A DNA stretch of 64,000 bases, from contig JABCZJ010000001.1 in NCBI GenBank assembly GCA_013289715.1, positions 248,001 through 312,000 of the forward strand. Reading direction: 5' to 3'. Shown piece by piece: positions 55,287-63,044 of this stretch. Positions within the stretch are counted from its first letter, which is position 1. Every line of letters starts with the position of its first letter. The stretch comes from Acidobacteriota bacterium (GTDB taxonomy: Bacteria > Acidobacteriota > Terriglobia > Acidiferrales > UBA7541). The notes beneath the pieces are model-generated. The model ran no database searches, was not told where the DNA came from, and saw only the letters and a list, made by a program, of their open reading frames with translations. A program made the translations under genes and the position numbers.

Positions 55287-55715
55287 ATGAATCCGATGCG
55301 CATTGCTTTTGCGGCGTTGGGGGCGTTCGTTGCGTATTTTGTGGCGGGGGGAGTTATGTTTGTGACGATGCCGTGGCTGAAGACGGAGTTCTCGAAATAT
55401 CCGGCGGTGTACCGGCAGCACGAAGGACAGGTGAAACACATGCCGGCGGCAATGGCGGCGACGTTCGTGGCGATCGTGGTGCTGGCGGTGCTTTACGCGA
55501 TGATTTATCACGGCGGATCGGGAGTGGTTGCGGGTGCGCAGTTCGGCGCGCAGTTCGGGGCGCTGATTGGAGTGTTCGCGATCGGCGCCTTCACCGTGCA
55601 CAACTTTGTTAACTTGAATATTGGGTGGAAGCTGACGGTCGAGCAGTCCCTGGCTTATTTTGTCGAATGGCTGGTGGTGGGGATTGTAATCGGGGTGATT
55701 TACCGGCCGACGTGA
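55287..55715 (+). CDS. Small membrane protein of unknown function
   Basis: 142 residues from ATG 55287, chosen because GGGGAGG stands 7 nt upstream (an ATG two codons earlier abuts that site). Four transmembrane helices (about 5-28, 55-75, 85-105 and 117-138). MPWLKTEFSKYPAVYRQHEGQVKHMP in the first loop, quoted here only by its ends (MPWLKTEF, GQVKHMP), recurs in acidobacterial DUF1761-like proteins as far as I can judge, but the family is uncertain. Function unknown. Confidence 0.75.
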   Translation: MNPMRIAFAALGAFVAYFVAGGVMFVTMPWLKTEFSKYPAVYRQHEGQVKHMPAAMAATFVAIVVLAVLYAMIYHGGSGVVAGAQFGAQFGALIGVFAIGAFTVHNFVNLNIGWKLTVEQSLAYFVEWLVVGIVIGVIYRPT

Positions 55716-55794
55716 GCGAGCAGTTGAAAGTTAAGAACTGAAAGTCGCACACCCCACCCCTCGAAGGCCGAAGTGAGCGCCACCCACAAATTTC

Positions 55795-56718
55795 TTAGCA
55801 GAAGTCCAATGATCTGGAGTTCTGCTTGTGCCTGCGCAGGGCGGAGAGACACAGAATCGAGAGCGCGCCGGCAAGTGAGAGTTGCCATGTGCCAGGTTCC
55901 GGAACGGAGGTTCCTCCACCGCCGCCTGTGCCAGCGACGGTAATGCCGTTCAAGCCATTGCTGCCGGCCAGATTGCCAGAGCAGTCGGTGGAATCGACTT
56001 GGTTCTCAATCTTGGAAGTCGGGTCCTGTCCGGCAAACGTCACTTCACCATTGCGCGCCAGGGCTCTACCGCAGAGATCGGTGGCGCCGGGATCGAAGGT
56101 GATGCCCGTGAGCGCGAGGATGTTCCCGTCGAAGGCAGAGTTGTTGCCGAGGGTCGCGGAGCTGCCGACCACCCAGAACACGCTGTCCGAGGGAGAGAGG
56201 CCGGCGACATCGATAAGGGAGTTGGGTGAAGTGATCAGCGTGCTGGAGAACTGAAAGACGAAGATTGAGCCGGCGACGCCATGGTCGGTGAGAGTGAGCA
56301 TTCCCGTCAAATTGCTCGTTGCGGCACCGACAGTATAGACGCCCGGGCCAAGGGTCAATCCGGTGAGATTACCGCCGGTGATTGCGCCGGTGCTCGGCAG
56401 GAGACTTTCGGTGGAGTAGGCAGTGCTGAGATCCTTCTGAGCTTGCAGCGCGACCGCATTGCCCAAATCCACTGTACCGTTGACGATGCCGGCACCCAGA
56501 GTACAGCCGGTGCCCGCCACAAAGCCGGTGCACGCGCTGCCCGGGGAGACGCCCAAATCGCCGGTGATAATGGTCGCGTCAACGTTGGTCACCGTAGTAC
56601 CGGCCAAGACGGCAAAACTGTCCGCGGTATTGAGGGAGTCGGCGGAGGCGAGGGGGGCTAGCGCGGCGCCGAACATACTTAGCGACAGGACTGCTAGTGC
56701 GGTTCCAAGGATTTTCAC
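55795..56718 (-). CDS. DUF3494 ice-binding family protein with PEP-CTERM sorting tail
   Basis: 307 residues from GTG 56718 (AGGAGG 8 nt upstream). Signal peptide up to about residue 27 (ASA/DSL). The core matches DUF3494 beta-solenoid ice-binding proteins: ADSFAVLAGTTVTNVDATIITGDLGVSPG (cited by ends ADSFAVLAG and GDLGVSPG), then LTGLTLGPGVYTVG, ILALTGITFDPGAT and NGEVTFAG. A Gly-rich linker GTGGGGGTS leads to SVPEPGTWQLSLAGALS, a hydrophobic helix and an Arg-rich end (LRRHKQ), which is the PEP-CTERM/exosortase signal. Thus likely surface-anchored or released into exopolymer. Other DUF3494 proteins have adhesive roles, so ice binding is not certain. Confidence 0.88.
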   Translation of the reverse strand: MKILGTALAVLSLSMFGAALAPLASADSLNTADSFAVLAGTTVTNVDATIITGDLGVSPGSACTGFVAGTGCTLGAGIVNGTVDLGNAVALQAQKDLSTAYSTESLLPSTGAITGGNLTGLTLGPGVYTVGAATSNLTGMLTLTDHGVAGSIFVFQFSSTLITSPNSLIDVAGLSPSDSVFWVVGSSATLGNNSAFDGNILALTGITFDPGATDLCGRALARNGEVTFAGQDPTSKIENQVDSTDCSGNLAGSNGLNGITVAGTGGGGGTSVPEPGTWQLSLAGALSILCLSALRRHKQNSRSLDFC

Positions 56719-57126
56719 GGTCAAACCCTCCTGGGCTGACTGGAATGCAGGGAGACGAGGTTTATACTCGTTCAGGAAAAACAGAACTGTTCAATAGTGC
56801 ACATCTTGGCTTTGTCCCGCAGGTTGGGCGACGCGGTGGATGCCCGCACCATCACCCTGCTCGCGTTGTCCATCCTCGTTCCCGTCGTCTCTTACAGCTC
56901 ACGCGGGCCAGCATCATAACCAGAAGAGATAATTTACCAATCGAGAACTTATACTGACGCGGGCAAGAAAGAATACCTACGGCGAAATCGGGCTTTGCTT
57001 CGACGTGGTCAGAAGTGCAGAGAATCACGGTCAGAGGTCGAAAGCTGTGGGTTAGGAGTTGGAAGCCGGAGGCGGCGAACTGGCAGGACGAGAACCAAGC
57101 GAGAGCCTCCACCCGCTCTCGCGGAT
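56719..57126. other. Intergenic region without genes
   Basis: 408 nt upstream of the ice-binding protein gene. A TATAAA on the - strand (56760-56765) could serve as its -10, but no fitting -35 is seen at 16-18 nt. A 9-nt palindrome GAACTGTTC lies at 56784-56792. Nothing else recognised. Confidence 0.45.
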
Positions 57127-57798
57127 TTAGGATGACGGCGCGCGGGGTGCGATTCCATTCGCGGTGGCGCGGGCGCAGACGAAGACGATTTGCGAGATGG
57201 CTGGGGGTTCGAGCAGCTCGGCACGGAGTGTGCGCGGGGCGTCGCGGGAGGCTTCGCGAGCGAGGCGTGCGATTTGATCGGGGCTTAGCGCGATGGAGTA
57301 GAGGTCGCCGCGGCGGGCGTAGGAGTATTCGCGGTAGCGCGGGCGGGCTTCAGCGGCGAAATTCATCAGGGCCTGCCAGAAGCTCGATTGATTGCGGAGA
57401 GCGCGCGCGATTTTTTGCAGCGGGCTGGACTTCGCGGCGACTTCTTTCGTGATGCGCATCGAATGGCGGGGCGGCGAGCCGCTGGATTCGAGAATTACTT
57501 CGACGCAATCCGCGGCGCGGAAGGGGCGCGAGGGGTCGGCGTCGGGATACGTGGCGAGGATTTCGCCGAGCGCTGCGGCGTCGGGGTCGAATCCCTGCCA
57601 CCAGTAGCGGAAGGAATGGAAGACGATGGTGCCGGCACGCAAAATTTGCTGCAGGCGCGCAGAATCTTTTCCGGCAACCTGGACGATCATGTCCACCAGC
57701 TCTGGGGCGCGGAAAGTCTGGCGGACCAGCGGACGCATGCTGAGGTATTCGGCTTCTTCTTCCGTGTATTTTACGGCGATGGTTTCCGGCAGCGGCAC
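57127..57798 (-). CDS. Conserved hypothetical protein, 223 aa
   Basis: Not recognised. 223 residues from GTG 57798; soluble with no signal. Mixed alpha/beta with a central AGTIVFHSFRYWWQGFD motif, and a second conserved-looking segment RYREYSYARRGDLYSIALSPDQ. Cysteines are few. The high third-position GC and correct stop confirm coding. Neighbours (ice-binding gene, YqeY) give no clue. Confidence 0.7.
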   Translation of the reverse strand: MPLPETIAVKYTEEEAEYLSMRPLVRQTFRAPELVDMIVQVAGKDSARLQQILRAGTIVFHSFRYWWQGFDPDAAALGEILATYPDADPSRPFRAADCVEVILESSGSPPRHSMRITKEVAAKSSPLQKIARALRNQSSFWQALMNFAAEARPRYREYSYARRGDLYSIALSPDQIARLAREASRDAPRTLRAELLEPPAISQIVFVCARATANGIAPRAPSS

Positions 57799-57899
57799 AG
57801 CACCAACCTAGGTGAGACGAGGCGGCCGTCTCCAGCGCGGCGTCGCAGCATCTTGGCGTGGTGACGGCGGCCGGAGACGTATTGCCTTACTGATTACGC

Positions 57900-58367
57900 T
57901 CAGGATTTGCCCGCGGCTTTTTCCGTGAGGCGCTCGCGGACTCTATCGCTGAGCAGTTTGCCGTCAATGGATTTGCCTTCGAGCTTGGAGCGCGCGGCTT
58001 TTACGACCGCGCCCATTTGTTTCAGGGAGTCCGCGCCGGATTCGGAGATGGCGGCCTCGACGGCGCGATGCATTTCGGCGTCGCTAGGAGCAGCGGGCAA
58101 ATATTTTTCGATGATCGCGATTTCCTTCGCTTCCTTGTCCGCCAGATCTTTGCGGCCGCCTTGCGTGAACTGCTCGACAGATTCCTTGCGCTGCTTGATC
58201 AGGGTTTGCAGAATTTGCAGGGATTCAAGATCGTCGAGCGGGCGCATTTTGTCGATTTCTTTGAGCTTCAGAGCGCTTTTGACCATGCGTAGGACGCTGA
58301 GGCGAAGTTCGTCCTTCTCTTTCATGGCCGCGGTGAGGTCACTCTGAATTTTTTCGATGTATCCCAT
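57900..58367 (-). CDS. GatB/YqeY domain-containing protein
   Basis: 155 residues from ATG 58367 (GGGGGA 7 nt upstream). Helical YqeY fold: IQSDLTAAMKEKDELRLSVLRMVKSALK at the N-terminus, cited by its parts AMKEKDELRLSVLRM and LQTLIKQRKESVEQF, then EIAIIEKYLP and the terminal GAVVKAARSKLEGKSIDGKLL. Homologous to the tail of GatB, thought to contact tRNA, but free YqeY proteins have no proven reaction. Divergent from serA. Confidence 0.93.
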   Translation of the reverse strand: MGYIEKIQSDLTAAMKEKDELRLSVLRMVKSALKLKEIDKMRPLDDLESLQILQTLIKQRKESVEQFTQGGRKDLADKEAKEIAIIEKYLPAAPSDAEMHRAVEAAISESGADSLKQMGAVVKAARSKLEGKSIDGKLLSDRVRERLTEKAAGKS

Positions 58368-58524
58368 TGGTTGTCCCCCGAAATGCAGCCAGAATACCAC
58401 ACGGATTGTGTTAGCGCGCGCGGCTGCGTTCGCATTCGTGATTGCGATTGGTGTGAGCGACTTGAATTTGTTGGATGCGCATAACGTATTTGACTCTGCT
58501 GCGGGCAGCTATTACGCTCCTAAA

Positions 58525-60132
58525 ATGAAAATCGTGGTTGCGGATAAAATCAGCGAACGTGGAATCGAGCTTTTGCGCGCGACGGGTTGGGAAATCGCGT
58601 TGCCGGGCGCCGCGGCGTTGCCGAGCGAGATTGCCAATGCCGATGGATTGATCGTGCGCAGCGCGACGAAAGTGACGAGCGCGCTGCTGGATCAAGCGGA
58701 GAAACTGCGCGTGGTGGGGCGCGCGGGCGTCGGCGTGGACAATGTCGACATGGACGCGGCGACGCATCGCGGCGTGTTGGTGATGAATACGCCGGGCGGT
58801 AACGCGGTGAGCGTCGCGGAACATACTTTCGCGCTGCTGCTGGCCTTGGCGCGAGGGGTGGCGCAATCGAACGCGGCGATTCACGCGGGACGTTGGGAGA
58901 AAACTTCGTCGGGAATGGAATTGCGCGGAAAGACGCTCGGGCTGGTGGGGCTGGGGCGAGTGGGATCGGAAGTGGCGCGGCGGGCGCGGGCGTTGGAGAT
59001 GAAAGTGCTGGCGTACGACCCGTACGTGACGCCGGCGGCCGCGCGCGAACTGGAAGTGGAGCTGATTTCATTTGAGGATTTGCTGAAGCGCTCGGACGTG
59101 ATTTCTTTGCACACGGCTCTGAGCGCGGCGACGGAGAAAATTATTAACGCGGCGGCGTTGGCGCAGATGAAGAAGGGCGCACGGCTGATCAATTGCGCGC
59201 GGGGTGAATTGATTGACGAAGGGGCGCTGGCGGAGGCATTGCGTTCCGGACATTTGTCCGGCGCGGCGGTGGATACGTTCGCGACGGAGCCGCCGAAAAA
59301 TTCGCCATTGATTGGATTGCCGAATTTGATTGCGACCCCACACATTGCAGGCTCGACGGCGGAGGCTCAGGAAGAGGTGGGGACGCTCATCGCGCTGCAG
59401 GTGCGCGACTATCTTGCGGAAGGGCTGATTCGCAACGCGGTGAACATGCCGGCGCTTTCAGCCGAGCAGTACAGGCGCTTGCGGCCGTACCTGGAACTCG
59501 GCGAGCGGCTGGGCGCTTTTGTGGCGCAGGCCGCGGCGTCGGCGAGTTTCAGCCGGATACGCATACGTTACGCGGGCGAGCCGGCGGAGCTGGGTTCGCA
59601 TGTGATTCGCAGCGCGGTGTTGATCGGCATACTGAATTCGGTGCTCGATGAAAAAGTGAATTTGGTAAATGCGTCGCAGGCGGCGGCTGCGCGCGGGCTG
59701 ATCGTGGAAGAGACGACACGGCGACGCGAACGCGGATATCCGAACACGCTCGAGGTCGCCGCGGAAAATGGCGGCCATGCGCTAACGGTGGAAGGCACGG
59801 TGGCGCAGGATGGTTCGCCGCGAATTCTGTTGCTGGATGGGATTGAACTGGAAGCGCCGCTGGAAGGCACTTTGCTGCTGACGCGGAATCGTGACGTGCC
59901 AGGCGTGATCGGGAAAATCGGCACGGCGCTGGGAAATTTGGGCGTGAACATCGCGACGTTTGCGTTGGGGCGGCGGCAGCCGGTGCACGGCGCGGAAGCG
60001 GTGGCGCTGGTGCGGCTGGATGGCGTGGTGGATTCTTCCGTGGCGCAAACGATTCGCGCGATTCCTTCCATCACGGAAGCGAAATTGGTGCGGCTGGCCG
60101 AGGCTGCAAAGCTAAGTTCGCAGAATGTGTAG
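58525..60132 (+). CDS. serA: Phosphoglycerate dehydrogenase, long form with ACT domain
   Basis: 535 residues from ATG 58525. First step of serine synthesis, oxidising 3-phosphoglycerate with NAD. LRVVGRAGVGVDNVDMDAATHRGVLVMN, cited by parts, leads to NAD loop GLVGLGRVGSEVARRA, Arg in INCARGELIDE, Glu in VDTFATEPP and His in PHIAGSTAEAQ, the catalytic triad. Then the intervening (ASB) domain and a C-terminal ACT domain (TLLLTRNRDVPGVIGKIG ... NIATFALGR) for serine feedback. Size matches the long type-I SerA of B. subtilis and Mycobacterium. The open frame upstream to 58357 overlaps YqeY and is not used. Confidence 0.96.
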   Translation: MKIVVADKISERGIELLRATGWEIALPGAAALPSEIANADGLIVRSATKVTSALLDQAEKLRVVGRAGVGVDNVDMDAATHRGVLVMNTPGGNAVSVAEHTFALLLALARGVAQSNAAIHAGRWEKTSSGMELRGKTLGLVGLGRVGSEVARRARALEMKVLAYDPYVTPAAARELEVELISFEDLLKRSDVISLHTALSAATEKIINAAALAQMKKGARLINCARGELIDEGALAEALRSGHLSGAAVDTFATEPPKNSPLIGLPNLIATPHIAGSTAEAQEEVGTLIALQVRDYLAEGLIRNAVNMPALSAEQYRRLRPYLELGERLGAFVAQAAASASFSRIRIRYAGEPAELGSHVIRSAVLIGILNSVLDEKVNLVNASQAAAARGLIVEETTRRRERGYPNTLEVAAENGGHALTVEGTVAQDGSPRILLLDGIELEAPLEGTLLLTRNRDVPGVIGKIGTALGNLGVNIATFALGRRQPVHGAEAVALVRLDGVVDSSVAQTIRAIPSITEAKLVRLAEAAKLSSQNV

Positions 60133-60151
60133 CGGTTGGCGAGTATTTTTT

Positions 60152-60655
60152 ATGCTCGAGACGGCGCGGATGCGGCTTTTGCCTTGGCAGCCGGATGACT
60201 GGCTGCGGCTGCGTCCGATCGCGACCGATCCCCAGGTGATGCGCTACATTTCGGACGGCCAACCTTGGCCGGACGAGCGGATTCGCGAATTTGTGGAGCG
60301 CCAAATTGGTCACTTCGATAGGCTCGGCTATTGCCTCTGGAAACTCCTGCTTAACGAAACGTCGGCGATGATCGGTTTCTGCGGTTTGCAACCACTGAAC
60401 GGGACCACGGAGACTGAAATCGGCTGGTGGCTCGGGCGGGCTTGGTGGGGCCGAGGCCTAGCGACGGAAGCGGCGCGCACGGTGCTGTTGGACGGGTTTG
60501 AGCGCGCGGGGCTGGAGAGAATTGTGGCCGTCGCGATGGCGGCGAATCGCGCTTCTCTCCACGTGATGGAAAAGTTGGGGATGAAGTACGAACGGGAAAT
60601 GATTCATCGCGGATTCGGCGTGGTTCTGTACGCGGTGAATCGTCCTGCGCAATGA
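60152..60655 (+). CDS. GNAT family acetyltransferase (RimJ/RimL-like)
   Basis: 167 residues from ATG 60152. Acetyl_transf_3 fold: MLETARMRLLPWQPDDWLRL start, IGFCGLQPL, the acetyl-CoA loop LGRAWWGRGLATEAARTVL (Q/R-x-x-G-x-G/A) and VMEKLGMKYEREM near the end. Substrate unknown; relatives acetylate ribosomal proteins, peptides or small amines. It begins 19 nt after serA and may be co-transcribed. Frame start could be earlier at 60125, but the fold starts here. Confidence 0.92.
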   Translation: MLETARMRLLPWQPDDWLRLRPIATDPQVMRYISDGQPWPDERIREFVERQIGHFDRLGYCLWKLLLNETSAMIGFCGLQPLNGTTETEIGWWLGRAWWGRGLATEAARTVLLDGFERAGLERIVAVAMAANRASLHVMEKLGMKYEREMIHRGFGVVLYAVNRPAQ

Positions 60656-60767
60656 TGTGGCGAATTTCGCGGCTGATATGAATCTGGGAACTGCGCCCCA
60701 GCTCGGAAGCTGTGCTATTCTAGTTCGGTTCGCGTGTGAGCTTCTGTGCAGCTTGCGCGCACACGGT

Positions 60768-60845
60768 CGGGGCGTAGCGCAGCCTGGCTAGCGCGCCTGG
60801 TTCGGGACCAGGAGGTCGAAGGTTCAAATCCTTTCGCCCCGACCA
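60768..60845 (+). tRNA. tRNA-Pro (anticodon CGG)
   Basis: CGGGGCG (60768-60774) pairs with CGCCCCG (60835-60841); discriminator A and encoded CCA to 60845. D arm GCGC/GCGC, anticodon arm CCTGG-TTCGGGA-CCAGG gives CGG, T arm AAGG-TTCAAAT-CCTT. The 3' part from 60797 is repeated at 63045 (see the repeat entries), so this gene is the integration target and its 3' half may itself have come with the element. Confidence 0.95.
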
Positions 60846-61091
60846 CTTCTTTTAGAACCAATAATTTACAGACACACATTCATTCGTTGACCTCCTGGTG
60901 TCCGGCCAGTAGGTTGGCGTCTTAAATCCAATCAACCCGACCACTGTATTCCCCGTTTGCTCTTGGGCTCACATTGAAATTGCATGATGTGCTACAACAC
61001 GCGGAACTTGTCCGAGTTGTCCAACAGCCTGTCTAAAGACTTGACTGGCGGAAAGAGAGCCAGTCACTCCCGATCCCATGTCCTGGGGAGA
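60797..61091 (+). repeat. Direct repeat copy A: tRNA-Pro 3' end plus about 240 nt downstream
   Basis: Begins at CTGGTTCGGG in the tRNA and continues past the gene through a region that matches 63045-63338 at roughly three of four bases by eye, up to ATGTCCTGGGG versus ATGTTCTGGGG. The two copies differ by substitutions and a few small indels, so the duplication is old. A short frame beginning near 60984 is similar in both copies (shared residues around NSRN/NTRN, LSNSLS and HVLG) but only 70 codons long and not convincingly coding. Confidence 0.85.
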
Positions 61092-61275
61092 GGTACCTGC
61101 CTCCTGAGCAGGGGTCCGCAATCGGATACAACTGTGTCGAAAGCCAGTGTGAGGATTAGCGTGCAGGTCGATAACATCACCCAACAAATCTGTTGAAGCC
61201 GAACGCAGGGAGTTCCACCCAGTTTCCCCGATGATCATGGCTGTGGCGCCGGTCGGGGCAAGGCGTCAACTCAAC

Positions 61276-61285
61276 TGTTATAACA
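61276..61285. promoter_or_regulatory. Palindrome TGTTATAACA sharing the cassette operator half-site
   Basis: A perfect 10-bp palindrome containing GTTATAA, the same half-site found twice in the XRE promoter (62784-62806). It lies some 300 nt beyond the end of the nucleotidyltransferase gene. Possibly a second binding site for the XRE protein. Between it and that gene (61320-61590) a - strand frame of about 90 codons is open but not recognised and has no good start. Confidence 0.35.
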
Positions 61286-61592
61286 ATTCGTAAAAGGTTG
61301 AAGCGAGTTCCGTTCGTTATTATCGGTTCGGCGAACGCAGCACGTAGTCTTCGTTCACGGTAGTCGCCTTCTCCGTAGCGCTGGGGATTAGATTCGCGCC
61401 CGTTTCAAACGTGGCGTCTTTTGCAAAAATTGGTGTATCGAAGTGCCACAGCCTATGCTCAGCGTCGGATGACCTGATTGCCCACGGCGTGAAACGTTTC
61501 CGCAAGACCGCGGCCGATGCCGGAGCCTTGAACGCTGCGATTGTCCTCCTCTTGCCAAACCCGCGCGGTACAACCCTCTTTCCTGCGCGGCT

Positions 61593-62135
61593 TTACTGTC
61601 CCTGCGGCTTTGCAAAATAAGCTTCCAGCCAGAACTCCAGCGTTGCGTCGTGCCGCTCCTGCGGACCAATTAAAGTTAATTCTTTGTATCGCTCTCGAAA
61701 CACCGCTGGATCAAGATGCTGTGTCTTCGCCAAGTATTCAACGTCTTGCCGGTCGCGTTCGATGTTCCGGCTTAGTTTCGATAGAGCGAGATCGTACGGG
61801 TCAGGAATGAAGAGGCGGAGACTTTTAAAGTGTCCGGGAAACAGCTCCGTCAGACGATCCTCGTAGGTCTCCGGCATGGAGTCAACGGCTGTGTATTGCA
61901 CATAAACAGCGTACTCTTTCGCGAGTGCGGACGCTGGACCAGCGAGCCGTTGTAGGTCATTTATCAGATTGTAAGGATTGAGCGTCCGATAATCTAAGTC
62001 GTTTGTGGCACGCGGGAGACCGTAGCCCATCACAACAGCAAACCCACCAATGCAATCCAGTCGAACGGGTTCTTCAAGCAGCGTGTCTAGTTTTTCCAGA
62101 AACCCTTTCCACGGCGCTGGAATGTCAGTCAGCAT
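61593..62135 (-). CDS. DUF6036/AbiEii-like nucleotidyltransferase, probable toxin
   Basis: 180 residues. Nucleotidyltransferase signature DCIGGFAVVMGYGLPRATNDLDYRT: Gly30-Gly31, then the catalytic pair D46 and D48. Further on, PDPYDLALSKLSRNIERDRQDVEYL (cited by DLALSKLSRN) is the Lys-containing helix typical of DUF6036 and AbiEii-type proteins. The predicted cytosolic enzyme could transfer nucleotides to RNA (tRNA in the MenT toxins) or protein. It starts within the last codons of the XRE gene (11-nt overlap), so the two are co-translated, as in toxin-antitoxin pairs. Toxicity is inference. Confidence 0.78.
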   Translation of the reverse strand: MLTDIPAPWKGFLEKLDTLLEEPVRLDCIGGFAVVMGYGLPRATNDLDYRTLNPYNLINDLQRLAGPASALAKEYAVYVQYTAVDSMPETYEDRLTELFPGHFKSLRLFIPDPYDLALSKLSRNIERDRQDVEYLAKTQHLDPAVFRERYKELTLIGPQERHDATLEFWLEAYFAKPQGQ

Positions 62136-62778
62136 AACGAACTGTTTCGGGCCGCATGTCGCTCAGAAGGTTCCACTGCTTGGCCTCAACGGAACTATTC
62201 GTGCGCAGCCATCGGCGCTCTGCCTCATTCAATTCCTTGCAGAATGAATCTTCCTTCTCCAGCTTGCTATCGGCAAGTGTTTGTTCTAATGGCCGCAGAT
62301 CATCCCTTCCGGCTGCCAGCCTTCCGAGAGTTACAACAAAACCCAAGCGGTTTTGAAGGGTTCTCGCGCGTGATTCTCGAACCAGCCAATCGCGCGGCAT
62401 GTCCGGGTATCGTAGAACCAGCCACGGAAGACCTTCGGCAACGCGGGCTTCAAGATTGTGCTGGACCAAAGCCGCAAGCAACAAATCAGCGGGATTGACC
62501 TTCTTCGTTTTTCGGAGATGGGCGAAGCCGGGATATCCCAGCGATGCAAGCTCATGGGCCAAGACGCTCGGAGTCGCTTTTTCCCTTACTTCTTGAACGG
62601 GCAGCACAGTAGGCGACAGGCCGTAGGCCTGCATCAGCTTGCGAGAAAGACTGGCCGTGCTTCTTCGTCCACTCTCTAGCATCGAGAGGTAGGCTTGCGT
62701 TACGCCCAGGCGATTCGCAGCTTCCTGCTGGTTCCAGCCACGCTCCATTCTGGCGCTTTTTAGTTGTTCAAAATTCAT
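62125..62778 (-). CDS. XRE-family HTH regulator, probable antitoxin of the nucleotidyltransferase cassette
   Basis: 217 residues. Residues 4-58 are a Cro/CI HTH (LKSARMERGWNQQEAANRLGVTQAYLSMLESGRR, cited by WNQQEAANRLGVTQAYLSML). The remaining 155 residues are unrecognised, mostly helical, with a conserved-looking LAHELASLGYPGFAHL and an end of WNLLSDMRPETVRYAD. It precedes and overlaps the nucleotidyltransferase gene. The inverted repeat 6 nt before its ATG points to autorepression. No Shine-Dalgarno is present, consistent with the leaderless arrangement described for the promoter. Confidence 0.82.
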   Translation of the reverse strand: MNFEQLKSARMERGWNQQEAANRLGVTQAYLSMLESGRRSTASLSRKLMQAYGLSPTVLPVQEVREKATPSVLAHELASLGYPGFAHLRKTKKVNPADLLLAALVQHNLEARVAEGLPWLVLRYPDMPRDWLVRESRARTLQNRLGFVVTLGRLAAGRDDLRPLEQTLADSKLEKEDSFCKELNEAERRWLRTNSSVEAKQWNLLSDMRPETVRYAD

Positions 62779-62783
62779 GGTTT

Positions 62784-62813
62784 TTTATAACATGCTCTGT
62801 TATAAATTGTCAA
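62784..62813 (-). promoter_or_regulatory. Promoter and overlapping operator of the XRE/nucleotidyltransferase cassette
   Basis: On the - strand: -35 TTGACA (62813-62808), 18-nt spacer, -10 TATAAA (62789-62784). The inverted repeat TTTATAAC-ATGCTCT-GTTATAAA (62784-62806; 8-bp arms) spans the -10 and most of the spacer. With a usual 6-7 nt from -10, transcription would begin at 62778-62777, the ATG itself, so the mRNA would be leaderless. Confidence 0.75.
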
Positions 62814-63044
62814 TAGGCAGCCCCTAGCTACACCGCAAGCTCTTCTGATGCAATGTCTTCCGGCACGGGTGAGACTGGGATATCGATCACATCCCCGTCG
62901 TAAAGCAGTCTCACGCGGGCGAGGATAATCCGTATTTTTTTGCGGTGTGAACATCCAGCGGCGGCTTGTCACGACTTGTCCATCAGAGAGCGGCCCGAAA
63001 ATCAATAAGTGACGCCAGGACAGCGACTTATGTGATTTTGTCCA

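Noticed and set aside
56784..56792. GAACTGTTC as a LexA-type site
   Set aside because: The arms are separated by one base, not four; a single 9-nt palindrome is weak, and the gene is not SOS-like.
61388..61669. 93-codon - strand frame overlapping the nucleotidyltransferase 3' end
   Set aside because: Its first part is the same DNA as the nucleotidyltransferase end in another frame; the remainder is Arg/Ser-rich with no motif.
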